Part shown: positions 16,505 to 24,843 of the stretch, in pieces
Layout of the letters: the number at the start of each line of letters is the position of its first letter
How positions within the stretch are numbered: the stretch's first letter is position 1
Assembly: GCF_008764295.1 (NCBI RefSeq)
Contig: NZ_VTQX01000010.1
Span: 58,876 to 122,875, forward strand
Source of the DNA: Bacillus methanolicus
Lineage (GTDB): Bacteria; Bacillota; Bacilli; Bacillales; Cytobacillaceae
Reading direction: 5' to 3'
Length of the DNA: 64,000 bases
Translations under genes and position numbers: made by a program
Notes under the pieces: model-generated
What the model was told of the DNA's origin: nothing
Database searches by the model: none
Seen by the model: the letters and a program-made list of their open reading frames with translations, nothing else

Positions 16505-16867
16505 ATGTCAGGAAAATTTCTAGTAAGTATTACAAACGCAAGCAATGATGGTGATAAAGCTACAGTTGGGTTTGTCGTAGCTAATGCTGCTGTGGCATCC
16601 GGGCAGGAAACAGTGGTGTTTTTAAATGTTGAAGGCGCATATTTGGCTGCCAAGGGATACGCTGAGGATATTAATGAGGAAGGATTTGCACCGTTAAAAG
16701 AGTTAATGAATCAGTTTGTTGAAGCAGGTGGAACGCTTTGGGTGTGCAGCCCTTGCTATAAAAAACGCGGTTTAGAGGAAGAGGATTTGATTGAAGGGGC
16801 AACCATTGTCGGAGGGGCGAAATTAGTAGAGTTCCTCAGTCAAGGAGCAGCATCTATTACGTATTAA
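16505..16867 (+). CDS. DsrE-family protein
   Basis: A 120-aa DsrE-like fold. The N-terminal strand is GKFLVSITNASNDGDKA, followed by VGFVVANAAVASGQETVVFL, and a cysteine motif late in the protein, GGTLWVCSPCYKKRGL, is the site where family members bind persulfide or form disulfides. DsrE proteins act with TusA in sulfur relay in the cytoplasm. The start is ATG 16505, six bases after GGAGGT; the ATG at 16499 is too close to that site. It lies between two TusA-domain genes, so a TusA-DsrE transfer pair is likely. Confidence 0.85.
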   Translation: MSGKFLVSITNASNDGDKATVGFVVANAAVASGQETVVFLNVEGAYLAAKGYAEDINEEGFAPLKELMNQFVEAGGTLWVCSPCYKKRGLEEEDLIEGATIVGGAKLVEFLSQGAASITY

Positions 16868-16906
16868 TCGTATAGTCTACTAAAGAAGAGATAGAGGGTG
16901 AGGTAA

Positions 16907-17620
16907 GTGTACGAACCTCAAGCAATTTGTGATGGAGGGGATTTGGATTGCGGTTCAGGTCTTCTCCTCATCATTAAGAAAGCGATCGATCCAATAGCCT
17001 CAGGCGAAATTTTGGAGGTCAGAAGCAGGGAAAGAACAGTTGCTGAAGATTTGCCCGCCTGGTGTCGGATGGTAGAACACGATTTTCTTGGCTCAGAGCC
17101 AGGCGAGGGCACGACCCGTTATTTTATCCGTAAAGGTCAGTCACAGTCCGATTTAAAACAAGATTTAGCTGCTGCAAAGGGTTATCACTGGAGTGTACGT
17201 ACGCAAAGTGGGAGAGATTTAACGGCGAAGGTGCATTCTCGAAATCACACCTTTGTGGCAGGGCAGCCTGCTGACTTTAGTGCAAAGGTGGACGCTCCTA
17301 GCGCAATCGATTACTTACTTGCATCGCTAGCAAGCTGTTTGGTTGTTGGTTTTAAGGCGCTCGCTTCAAAGAGAAACGTGGAAATTGACGATGCTGAGCT
17401 AACATTAAAAGGAAGCTTGGACAATATTTTATACCATATGGAAATCGAGGATGAGGGCAGTCCGAAAATCAGCAAAATTTTGGGAACTTTTTATGTTTCA
17501 TCTCCACATGAAGAAGAGCAAGTCGAAGAAATTTGGCGTGATACATTAAAAAGGTCACCGATTTACCAAACGTTAATAGAAACAGTTCAAATTGACATTA
17601 AGCTTTCCGTCGTTTTCTAG
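16907..17620 (+). CDS. TusA-OsmC fusion protein
   Basis: A 237-aa two-domain protein. Residues 1-77 are a second TusA-like domain with Cys in DLDCGSGLLLIIKKA and the matching EDLPAWCRMVEHDFL. Residues about 85-237 are an OsmC/Ohr domain with APSAIDYLLASLASCLVVGF (peroxidatic-type Cys) but without an obvious second CP Cys at the usual late position. OsmC proteins reduce hydroperoxides or handle thiol adducts. Fusion to a sulfur carrier suggests the OsmC domain accepts or reduces a protein-bound persulfide or oxidised sulfur species; that is inference. Start GTG 16907 behind GGGTGAGGT. Third gene of the operon. Confidence 0.85.
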   Translation: MYEPQAICDGGDLDCGSGLLLIIKKAIDPIASGEILEVRSRERTVAEDLPAWCRMVEHDFLGSEPGEGTTRYFIRKGQSQSDLKQDLAAAKGYHWSVRTQSGRDLTAKVHSRNHTFVAGQPADFSAKVDAPSAIDYLLASLASCLVVGFKALASKRNVEIDDAELTLKGSLDNILYHMEIEDEGSPKISKILGTFYVSSPHEEEQVEEIWRDTLKRSPIYQTLIETVQIDIKLSVVF

Positions 17621-17662
17621 GCAAATGATCAATAAGTAACTTCAATGAAGGATGAGTTCGAA

Positions 17663-18826
17663 ATGAGTAATCGCAAATTTTTAACAAGTATGATTGGGAG
17701 CTGGCCAAGAACGAAAGAAGTTCAAAGAGCAATGCGTGATAAAAAAGTAGGCCGAATAACAGAGGAGCAATTTCAGGAAATTGCTGACAAGGCGATTTTG
17801 CAAATTGTGAAATGGCAGGAAGAAGCGGGACTTGATTATGTATCAGATGGTGAACAAAGGAGAGATAATTACATTTCCTTTGTGGCTGAGCATTTGCATA
17901 ATGTCCGCATGCTTTCAGTTGCTCAGCTTTTGGATTATGTGGAAGATAAGGCGAGCTTTGAAGAAATTCTCGGAACATTGGATGTTCCTGCCTATTCAAT
18001 GACAAATCCAGCTGCAACAGGAAAAATAAGTCGTAAAAAACCGTTAGCTTTAAATGATTATTTATTTCTTAAGAAGCACACAGACAAATCCATAAAGGTG
18101 ACCTTGCCAGGACCGTACCTTTTAACACGCTCAATGTGGGTTGAAGGATTATCGAAGGAGTATTATCCTACAAAGGAAGATTTGGCGGTAGATATCATTA
18201 GAGTGCTACGGGAAGAGCTAGAAGACTTAATTCACGCAGGAGCTGATTTTGTTCAATTTGATGAGCCGGTTTTAACAGAGGTTGTTTTTACGAAGAAAAA
18301 TGCCAATCGTACTTTTATGTGCGGCGCGCTAGCTGCTAAAGCTGATGCAAAAGAAGAGATCGCCTTTGCATTGGGTTTAATGAATCAAGTGGTTGAAGGG
18401 ATGACGGAGCGAGGAACAAAGATAGGGGTCCATGTTTGCCGCGGAAATTGGAGTACAGAAGAAGATGTCCTTCTTAGAGGACCCTATGATCCGTTAGTTC
18501 CTTATTTAGCAAATGTCAAGGTCAATCAGCTTGTTCTGGAATACTCTACACCACGTGCTGGAGAAATAGACGTTATAAAAGAATTTGCTGGAAAAGAATT
18601 GGGCTTTGGAGTGATCAATCCAAGAACGGATGAAATTGAGCCGGTGGAAGAAGTGGTGCGCCGTGTTCAGGAAGTTCGGGAAATCATAGGTGATGAATTA
18701 ATCTTTTTGAACCCTGATTGTGGCTTCGGTACTTTTGCCCAGCGTCCGATGAATAGTGATGAGGTTGCCTTCGAAAAATTAAAAACGATGGCAGAAGCTG
18801 CAAGAGTTTTGCGAGAAATGGTCTAG
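17663..18826 (+). CDS. Cobalamin-independent methionine synthase-like (MetE C-terminal family) protein
   Basis: A 387-aa single-domain relative of the catalytic half of MetE. Landmarks are SMIGSWPRTKEV at the N-terminus, LPGPYLLTRSMW in the middle, GADFVQFDEPVLTE, and the zinc ligands in IGVHVCRGNW (His, Cys), LVLEYS (Glu) and LNPDCGFGT (Cys). The zinc site binds a thiol for S-methyl transfer. It lacks the N-terminal folate-binding half of full MetE and differs from YxjG/YxjH, so methyl donor and acceptor are uncertain. The start is ATG 17663 behind AAGGATGAG; ATG 17645 is also in frame but poorly served. It is embedded among sulfur-relay genes. Confidence 0.85.
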   Translation: MSNRKFLTSMIGSWPRTKEVQRAMRDKKVGRITEEQFQEIADKAILQIVKWQEEAGLDYVSDGEQRRDNYISFVAEHLHNVRMLSVAQLLDYVEDKASFEEILGTLDVPAYSMTNPAATGKISRKKPLALNDYLFLKKHTDKSIKVTLPGPYLLTRSMWVEGLSKEYYPTKEDLAVDIIRVLREELEDLIHAGADFVQFDEPVLTEVVFTKKNANRTFMCGALAAKADAKEEIAFALGLMNQVVEGMTERGTKIGVHVCRGNWSTEEDVLLRGPYDPLVPYLANVKVNQLVLEYSTPRAGEIDVIKEFAGKELGFGVINPRTDEIEPVEEVVRRVQEVREIIGDELIFLNPDCGFGTFAQRPMNSDEVAFEKLKTMAEAARVLREMV

Positions 18827-18837
18827 GAGGAGAAGGA

Positions 18838-19278
18838 ATGACGCAGATATTACAAGTAAAAGTCGATGGAACCGGTTCAGGCATGCGATTAGATGCAACT
18901 GCCGGAAAGCATGAAATTGCTGTCGATGAACCGGCTTCAATGGGAGGCAATGACTCTGCTGCTGATCCATTATCAACTTTTTTAGCAGCTTTACTGGCTT
19001 GCGAAAATGTGATGGCACAAATTATCGCCAAAGAAATGAGTTTTGATTTGCAAAAGATTTCATTTGATGTAGAAGGAAGCATTGATATTAGTGGATTGAT
19101 GGGAGATTTAGAAGTCGATCCAAAGTTTCAGGAAGTAACGGTTCAGGCAACATTACAGACGAGTGAAACGCAAGCGAGGATTAATGAATTGCAAAAAATG
19201 GTGGACTTACGCTGCCCTTTATTTAGAACAATTAAGGATGCAGGTGTACCAATACGCAATATCTGGACGAAAGCATAG
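18838..19278 (+). CDS. OsmC-family protein (second OsmC of the operon)
   Basis: A 146-aa OsmC/Ohr-like protein starting at ATG 18838 behind GGAGGAGAAGG. The typical first Cys is in FLAALLACENVMAQIIA and the second in MVDLRCPLFRTI, so the two-cysteine redox centre is complete, unlike the OsmC domain of the fusion. Family members reduce organic hydroperoxides or act on sulfur compounds. It is the last gene of the operon, 11 bp after the MetE-like stop, and is followed by a terminator. Confidence 0.85.
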   Translation: MTQILQVKVDGTGSGMRLDATAGKHEIAVDEPASMGGNDSAADPLSTFLAALLACENVMAQIIAKEMSFDLQKISFDVEGSIDISGLMGDLEVDPKFQEVTVQATLQTSETQARINELQKMVDLRCPLFRTIKDAGVPIRNIWTKA

Positions 19279-19287
19279 AAAAACGCT

Positions 19288-19320
19288 GCCCCTGTGGTGA
19301 AAACCAATAGGGGCTTATTT
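19288..19320 (+). terminator. Intrinsic terminator of the sulfur-transfer operon
   Basis: GCCCCT (19288-19293) pairs with AGGGGC (19309-19314) and is followed by TTATTTT. Confidence 0.7.
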
Positions 19321-19873
19321 TGATTCAATGAGAATAAGCTCCACTGTTAAACCTTCCTCATGCAGCTTTTTTGAAAATTTGTAGGAAACATGTTGAAAAT
19401 AAGGATTGTCGTTAATCTTCATTTGATTGCCATCAGCAAATACAAATTTATATTCAGAAATTTCCCCATTTTCGCTTCGATAATGTATGATTTGCGTGAC
19501 TTCATCCCAAGAATACGTTTCTTTTTTTAAAGTGAATAGAGGGCTATATGAAATGGTGCTAGCTGCAAGAGTCTGATAGTATTGGGAGCCGATATAGAAG
19601 ATGCAAAAAGCTAGGATTAAACACAAAATACTAATGGCGATGGATAGTTTACGAATATTAAATAAAAAGAGTATTAAAGAAGCTAAACAAATAAATCCAT
19701 AGCCAATAGCAAAAACAGTGAAATTTTCATCTGGTACCGCTACGAAAAAAATATCGTCCTTATTATGGACAATGTCTGCAATGGTCTGTGGAAGGAAAAA
19801 AAATCGGTGTAAATATAGCAATAACAAGGGCAATTGCTAAAAAAATATGCTTTGTTTCATAATTATTTTCCAT
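19315..19873 (-). pseudogene. Membrane protein gene with a one-base frameshift in an 8-base homopolymer
   Basis: The open frame 19315-19833 lacks a proper start. A good N-terminus is found in another frame from ATG 19873 (MENNYETKHIFLAIALVIAI, then FTPIFF). The two frames meet exactly at a run of eight A (plus strand 19796-19803). Removing one base joins TPIFF to LPQTIADIV and gives a 185-aa protein with three hydrophobic segments (one N-terminal, two central) and a soluble C-terminal domain (YSWDEVTQIIHYRSENGEIS). It may be a true pseudogene, phase variation by slippage, or a sequencing error. Family not recognised. Confidence 0.7.
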
Positions 19874-20073
19874 GCATAATATTCCTTTTCAAAAAACTTA
19901 GTCATATTATGTTTAAATACTTGAAGGATTCTCTGTATATTGAATTAAATATTTTCCAAGTTGTACAGATCAATTGTAAAAATTATTCAATTTTTTTAAA
20001 TCGATTTCATTAAAAAGAAATAAGTAGTATGATAGTTTTACATCAGGAAGTATACTAAATATGGGGTGTGGGA

Positions 20074-20253
20074 ATGAAGTCATATCGAATCACATGGTTT
20101 GCCGTTGTTGAAGAGGGTTCTGTGTTGGAAGGCCGAAGCTTAGTCACTGCGGATTCACAAGAAAAAGCTATTGCAGATTTGGTTGCTAAAAAGTCAGCTG
20201 AGTATCGTCTCAAGCCCTATATGATCAATATCCAATCGATCATAGAAATGTGA
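20074..20253 (+). CDS. Small hypothetical protein (59 aa)
   Basis: Start ATG 20074, five bases after GGGGTG; GTG 20068 is in frame but overlaps that site. A compact soluble sequence with beta-alpha-beta character (YRITWFAVVEEGSVLEGRSL, then ADSQEKAIADLVAKKSAEYR, ending MINIQSIIEM). The pattern SxEKAIADLVAKK resembles small domains of unknown function in Bacilli. No partner gene is nearby, and a terminator follows at 20339. Confidence 0.55.
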   Translation: MKSYRITWFAVVEEGSVLEGRSLVTADSQEKAIADLVAKKSAEYRLKPYMINIQSIIEM

Positions 20254-20338
20254 CCATCTATATAACCATACGTTTACTGAGGGGTGCTGCTAGAGTGTTA
20301 TAGTCCAAAATGATAGATAGCAGTTGCCCTTCAGACTG

Positions 20339-20370
20339 ACAGTGTTTCTAAAATGGAGCACTGTTTTTTT
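20339..20370 (+). terminator. Intrinsic terminator
   Basis: ACAGTG (20339-20344) pairs with CACTGT (20359-20364), followed by a run of T. Confidence 0.7.
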
Positions 20371-20386
20371 GTCTTTTTTAATTCGA

Positions 20387-20446
20387 CTTTGTTAAATAAT
20401 ATTCGGTCCATTTTATGTGAGAGCTTGATTTCACAGGAGATGGACT
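20387..20446. repeat. Palindromic element, copy B (partial left end)
   Basis: Begins CTTTGTTAAATAATATTCGG, close to the left end of copies A and D, then shows TGTGA/TTCACA and GTCCAT/ATGGAC dyads as in copy A. The right end GCTTTGTTA complement is missing, so it is degenerate. Confidence 0.5.
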
Positions 20447-20466
20447 GCATAGCACATCGTTATAAA

Positions 20467-20637
20467 ATATCCACAGAGGAAATCTTAATATAACAGTCGT
20501 CCACAAAGTTATTAACATTATCCACAGATTTCGACCCGATATTAGCTCGTTTTATTAACATTTTCTATATAAAATGAAATCTGCAATATTCAACTCTATC
20601 CACATTACTAACAACCTGTGGATAATATTTATGCACA
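20467..20637. promoter_or_regulatory. DnaA-box cluster
   Basis: Six DnaA-box-like 9-mers in 171 bp of gene-free, AT-rich DNA. Two are perfect TTATCCACA (20518-20526 on plus, 20617-20625 on minus). Three have one mismatch (ATATCCACA 20467-20475, CTATCCACA 20596-20604, TTATGCACA 20629-20637) and one has two (TCGTCCACA 20497-20505). dnaA/dnaN are not adjacent, so this is not oriC by context. It fits a DnaA-titrating or DnaA-regulated cluster like those known away from oriC in Bacillus. Confidence 0.75.
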
Positions 20638-20829
20638 ATTCATTTAAATCTGTTTGATAGTTTCTTAAGTCATTCATTACTTTCGATTAAAAAGAAATGG
20701 CGTGAATCATTTCTATGGTTAGCTCAAGCTGCGAAAGTCTAGCAAATATCAAGTTTCAGTAAAAAACGATTGTTTGCTGGAATAGTCATTTATTCTATTT
20801 TTGGCCGAGTAGTCGTTGTATTATGCCTT

Positions 20830-21042
20830 CGCTTCTCGGTTTCTTGCTAGATTGTTCGAATGCGTCCTCTATTCGGCCAAAGCGCGCGGATTTTCTAGCT
20901 TGAAAGTGCGAATGCGTCCTCTATTCGGCCAAAGCGACTCGGTTTCCTCGCCCGTTTGTCCGAATATATGCTCTAAGCGTACACCGCGCTCAGGTTCCCT
21001 CACTAGCTTGTTCGAATGCCCACTCGATTTGGCCACACTTCC
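20830..21042. repeat. 52-bp tandem repeat, about four degenerate units
   Basis: Units start at 20857, 20909, 20961 and 21013, exactly 52 bp apart. Units 1 and 2 share an identical 28-bp block (20857-20884 and 20909-20936, beginning CGAATGCGTCCTCTATTCGG); units 3 and 4 are diverged. The tail of each unit carries a TCGGTTTCCT-like segment, and one such tail precedes unit 1. There is no coding gene here; open frames over it are by-products. Confidence 0.75.
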
Positions 21043-21195
21043 TTTTTCCTTGCTTATATGGCGCTTCGCCATAAATAATTTACGTTTGCGTCTTTAAACA
21101 CAGGTGAACGCTCCTGCGTGCTTCATTTTCTTGTTTTATCATTGATTCCTCTATAATATAGTAGTATTGAATGAGACGGGAAGGGGGCATGCATT

Positions 21196-24100
21196 TTGAA
21201 TACAAACCTTACACTTAAACAAATCAAAGAAATGTGTGGAGATATCTCCTTCAAAAGAGGCGAAGCTTTTTATTCTGGAAATAAGGTCGTTTTGCAAAAA
21301 AATACAACTGATTCCTGTGATGCAGTTGTCAATACAGGTGAAGGTTTTCGAGTAACGATAAAGGTGAATAGTCGAGGGAAGATGCAAACGAGTTGTAGCT
21401 GTCCAACCCTTGCTTCGTTTGAAAAAGAGTGCCAGCATACTGCCGCAGTCTTAATTGCCCTCTATCATAAGCAGACTGCTCCACAGCATTCTGAGTTAGC
21501 TGAAGGATTGCTGTCTATTTTTCAAAATAGCCCGAAGCGTTCAAGTGGTCAGCAGCTTCATTTTGAGGATAGACAGGTTATGGAAACGAGTTTTACTTGC
21601 ATGCCGATCGCTGGGGAAAATGGGCAAATGATGGTTGCCATAGAACTACAAGTGGAAAGCAACCCGATATTACACATTCGTGAGTTTTTAGAATGTGTTG
21701 CGAGTGGAGAAAGAAGCATACTGTCTCTAGCATTTACCTATGATCCGAGCGTGCACTGTTTTCAAAGAGAAGCCGATCAAGTGATTCATGAATTAATCCA
21801 AGTGAATCGCGATAAAGAACTTTTGTTTGAACATGTTGCTTCTGAAAAGAAGAACCTTTTGATTGTGCCACCCACTTCGTGGAAAAGAGTTCTGCCGCTG
21901 CTTACAAAAATTCCGCAAGCAAAGCTTAAATACGGCAGTACGGTATTTCAACGACTACAACTTTCAAACAAATCTTTAGATTTACATTTTGAATTTCAAG
22001 CAGCAGTGGGTGCTGCATACCAATTAGTCGTAACCGGATTAGATCGCCACATCCTTTTGCCGACCTATGAGTGCATATTTTGTGACGGTCTAGTTTTTCA
22101 CTTGGATTATGATGATTGTGTAAGATTAGCTAATTTACAAGAGATGCTCTTTTCTTCCAACACGAATCACATTCCAATTCCAAAAGAACAAGTTCATTTC
22201 TTTTTAGAAAAAATATTGCCAGGTTTAAAAAAGCTTGGGACGGTAACAATTGCCAAGGAATTAGAGAACAGGTTGATTCGGACACCGCTTATTGCCAAGC
22301 TGTTTTTAGATCGTGTGAAAAATCGTTTGCTTGTAGGGCTTGAATTTCATTACGGAAAATTGGTCATTAATCCGGTAGAAAACTCGAATATGAGTGTGAT
22401 GATCGTCAGGGATACAAGAAAGGAAGAAGCGATTTTATCATTAATCGAAGAAAGTGAATTGACAAAAACGGATGAAGGCTATTTTCTCCATCATGAGGAG
22501 CTTGAATATGAGTTTTTAACATATACAGTTCCTAAGCTGCAAAAACTGACTGAAGTGTATGCGACAACAGCCGTTCGAAATCGAATTATTAAAGGGCATG
22601 CCCCACCAAAAATAAAGGTGAAGTTCAAAAAGGAACGAACAAATTGGCTTGAATTTAAATTTGAAATGGATGGGATTCCGGAGGCGCAAATTCGCGAGCT
22701 TTTGCAAGCATTAGAAGAAAAACGGAAATATTACCGTTTGCGCAACGGTTCATTACTTTCGTTAGAGACGAGAGAGTTTGAAGAGATTAAGCGTTTTTTA
22801 AAGGCGGTTCCCATTCAAGAAGAAATAGATGATTCATTTGAGCTGCCACTGGTTAAAGGCATCGCATTTCTTGATGCCATTATGGAAAATGACCTCTTTA
22901 GCCTCGAAGAGTCTTTTCGTGAATTTTTAAAAGAAATGACTGAACCGGAAGCTAGTCGTACCAACGTTCCTGCCAATTTGGCACATGTGCTGCGCGACTA
23001 TCAAAAGCGCGGCTATCAATGGATGAAAACCCTCGCTAGCTATGGATTTGGCGGAGTTTTGGCAGATGATATGGGATTGGGGAAAACAGTTCAAAGCATC
23101 GCCTATATCGAGTCGGTGATGGAAGATATTCGCAAACATACACTACCAGTCCTAATTGTCTGCCCATCTTCTGTCACATATAATTGGCTAAATGAATTAG
23201 GGAAATTCACACCAGAAACTGACGTAGCTGTCATTGATGGGGATAGAAAAGATAGGGCGAGATTCTATCAACATTTGCAGGAGAAGGATGTCTGGATCAT
23301 TTCTTATACATTGCTTCGAAAGGATGTAAGTCTGCTCGAACGGGAAAAATTTCATACCATTTTCTTTGATGAAGCGCAGGCATTTAAAAACCCAATGACG
23401 CAAACGGCAAAAGCTGCCAAGAAGCTTCATGCCGATCATCGTTTTGCATTAACAGGGACACCAGTCGAGAATTCTAGTGAGGAGCTTTGGTCCATTTTCC
23501 ATGTTGTTTTTCCAGAGCTTTTTAGAGGATTGAAGCAATATGCCAATTTAACTTCAAAGCAAATTGCAAGAAGAACGCGTCCGTTTCTCCTCCGCCGTAT
23601 GAAGGAAGATGTCCTTGGTGAATTACCAGAGAAAATTGCGCTTCAAGAATCGGTTGAGCTTTTTAGCGAACAAAAGAAACTGTATGCTGCCTATTTGGCA
23701 AAGCTTAAAAATGATACGCTTAAGCATTTGGACAAGAATACAATCCGAAAAAACCGGATTAGAATTTTGGCTGGTTTAACGAGATTAAGGCAAATTTGTT
23801 GTCATCCTGCTCTGTTTGTTGATGGCTATAAAGGGAACTCGGCAAAGTTTGCCAAATTAATGAATATTGTTGCGGAAGCTAAGCTATCTGGCAGGAGAGT
23901 TTTGATTTTTTCCCAATTTACGAAAATGCTTGATTTAATTGGCAGAGAACTAGCTGAACAGGGTGAATCCTTTTTTTACCTTGATGGGAAAACCCCGGCA
24001 GAGGAACGAATAGAGATTTGCAATCGATTTAATCAAGGAGAGCATAACTTCTTTCTTATTTCCCTAAAAGCTGGTGGGACAGGACTAAATTTAACTGGAG

Positions 24101-24351
24101 CAGATACGGTTATTTTATACGATCTTTGGTGGAATCCAGCAGTGGAGGAGCAGGCAGCAGATCGGGCTCATCGGATTGGACAGAAGAACGCGGTTAAAGT
24201 CATTAAATTGATATCGAAAGGGACGATTGAAGAGAAGATTGATGAACTTCAGGATAAAAAACGTCATCTAATTGATGAACTTATTCAGTCATCAGATCAT
24301 AATGCATGGGCTTTAACAGACGAAGATATTCGCGATCTTTTGCAAATTTAG
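21196..24351 (+). CDS. SNF2-family helicase with N-terminal SWIM zinc finger
   Basis: A 1051-aa DNA-dependent ATPase. A SWIM finger lies at residues 67-81 (CSC...C-x-H). A central SNF2-linked region is followed by the helicase core: Walker A ADDMGLGKTVQS (about 622), DEAQ box FFDEAQAFKN (about 724), motif III LTGTPVENSSEELW, and the C-terminal lobe with ISLKAGGTGLNL and ADRAHRIGQ (about 988). The family remodels protein-DNA complexes; bacterial members such as YwqA/HepA assist RNA polymerase recycling or repair. The start is TTG 21196 behind AAGGGGG; the ATG at 21189 is out of frame. Monocistronic, followed by a hairpin. Confidence 0.92.
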   Translation: MNTNLTLKQIKEMCGDISFKRGEAFYSGNKVVLQKNTTDSCDAVVNTGEGFRVTIKVNSRGKMQTSCSCPTLASFEKECQHTAAVLIALYHKQTAPQHSELAEGLLSIFQNSPKRSSGQQLHFEDRQVMETSFTCMPIAGENGQMMVAIELQVESNPILHIREFLECVASGERSILSLAFTYDPSVHCFQREADQVIHELIQVNRDKELLFEHVASEKKNLLIVPPTSWKRVLPLLTKIPQAKLKYGSTVFQRLQLSNKSLDLHFEFQAAVGAAYQLVVTGLDRHILLPTYECIFCDGLVFHLDYDDCVRLANLQEMLFSSNTNHIPIPKEQVHFFLEKILPGLKKLGTVTIAKELENRLIRTPLIAKLFLDRVKNRLLVGLEFHYGKLVINPVENSNMSVMIVRDTRKEEAILSLIEESELTKTDEGYFLHHEELEYEFLTYTVPKLQKLTEVYATTAVRNRIIKGHAPPKIKVKFKKERTNWLEFKFEMDGIPEAQIRELLQALEEKRKYYRLRNGSLLSLETREFEEIKRFLKAVPIQEEIDDSFELPLVKGIAFLDAIMENDLFSLEESFREFLKEMTEPEASRTNVPANLAHVLRDYQKRGYQWMKTLASYGFGGVLADDMGLGKTVQSIAYIESVMEDIRKHTLPVLIVCPSSVTYNWLNELGKFTPETDVAVIDGDRKDRARFYQHLQEKDVWIISYTLLRKDVSLLEREKFHTIFFDEAQAFKNPMTQTAKAAKKLHADHRFALTGTPVENSSEELWSIFHVVFPELFRGLKQYANLTSKQIARRTRPFLLRRMKEDVLGELPEKIALQESVELFSEQKKLYAAYLAKLKNDTLKHLDKNTIRKNRIRILAGLTRLRQICCHPALFVDGYKGNSAKFAKLMNIVAEAKLSGRRVLIFSQFTKMLDLIGRELAEQGESFFYLDGKTPAEERIEICNRFNQGEHNFFLISLKAGGTGLNLTGADTVILYDLWWNPAVEEQAADRAHRIGQKNAVKVIKLISKGTIEEKIDELQDKKRHLIDELIQSSDHNAWALTDEDIRDLLQI

Positions 24352-24353
24352 CT

Positions 24354-24376
24354 CAGTGGGGAGCATCTCCCCACTG
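24354..24376. terminator. Hairpin between the SNF2 gene and yfhD
   Basis: Perfect 10-bp stem CAGTGGGGAG/CTCCCCACTG with a 3-base loop between convergent genes. The T run is weak on both strands. Confidence 0.55.
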
Positions 24377-24385
24377 AAAATAGCG

Positions 24386-24568
24386 CTATTTGTTCTTTTT
24401 GGCTCTCTTGTCAGCAGCATTTGAGCGAGCCATCGCTTCTAAATCATCATGATCGGCTAAATCACGGTCAAATTCAACATCAAGCCCGTCAGATTTCATG
24501 TTTTTTGGTACTTGCGGCAATTTCGCCTTGTTTTTATCTCTTGTTTTATGTCCTTGTGCTCGACCCAC
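24386..24568 (-). CDS. yfhD: YfhD-family small protein
   Basis: A 60-aa, highly charged product starting at GTG 24568 behind AAAGGGG. The sequence VGRAQGHKTRDKNKAKLPQV is followed by LDVEFDRDLADHDDLEAMAR and ends ADKRAKKNK, matching the YfhD pattern. Upstream codons lack a site. Function is unknown. It is followed at once by the SNF2-convergent hairpin and preceded by yfhE, the order known in Bacillus. Confidence 0.8.
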   Translation of the reverse strand: MGRAQGHKTRDKNKAKLPQVPKNMKSDGLDVEFDRDLADHDDLEAMARSNAADKRAKKNK

Positions 24569-24651
24569 TCGAAAAACCCCTTTCCAAGAAAAAAGTACGG
24601 AAAACACGAATGTTTCCATACTTATTTTTCACTCTCAAGCTAAAAAATATG

Positions 24652-24780
24652 TTAATGTCTTGCTTTCTTTTTGCTAAAACCACCTGCTTGGTCAGCGAGC
24701 TTAAATTCATGGGAATAGATGACTTCCTGCATACTGGATAATGTGCTTTTTGACTTATCTTTCCTTTTCTTATCAGACAA
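24652..24780 (-). CDS. yfhE: YfhE-family small protein
   Basis: A 42-aa basic protein (SDKKRKDKSKSTLSSMQEVI, then YSHEFKLADQAGGFSKKKAR). The TLSSMQEVxYSxEFKxAD core is the YfhE signature. The start is TTG 24780 about 10 bases after GGAGG; an in-frame ATG at 24789 is only one base from that site. It sits between yfhF and yfhD as in Bacillus subtilis. Function unknown. Confidence 0.7.
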   Translation of the reverse strand: MSDKKRKDKSKSTLSSMQEVIYSHEFKLADQAGGFSKKKARH

Positions 24781-24843
24781 CGTAATCATCCCTCCTTATT
24801 CAATACACTTCCTATTTTTCCCTTATTAAGAGGGGATGATACG

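Noticed and set aside
20467..20637. Chromosomal replication origin
   Set aside because: DnaA boxes are clustered, but dnaA, dnaN, rpmH and gyr genes are absent, and an rRNA-side yfh/yga context argues against oriC.
20830..21042. CRISPR array
   Set aside because: Units are degenerate with no conserved repeat/variable spacer alternation, and no cas genes are near.
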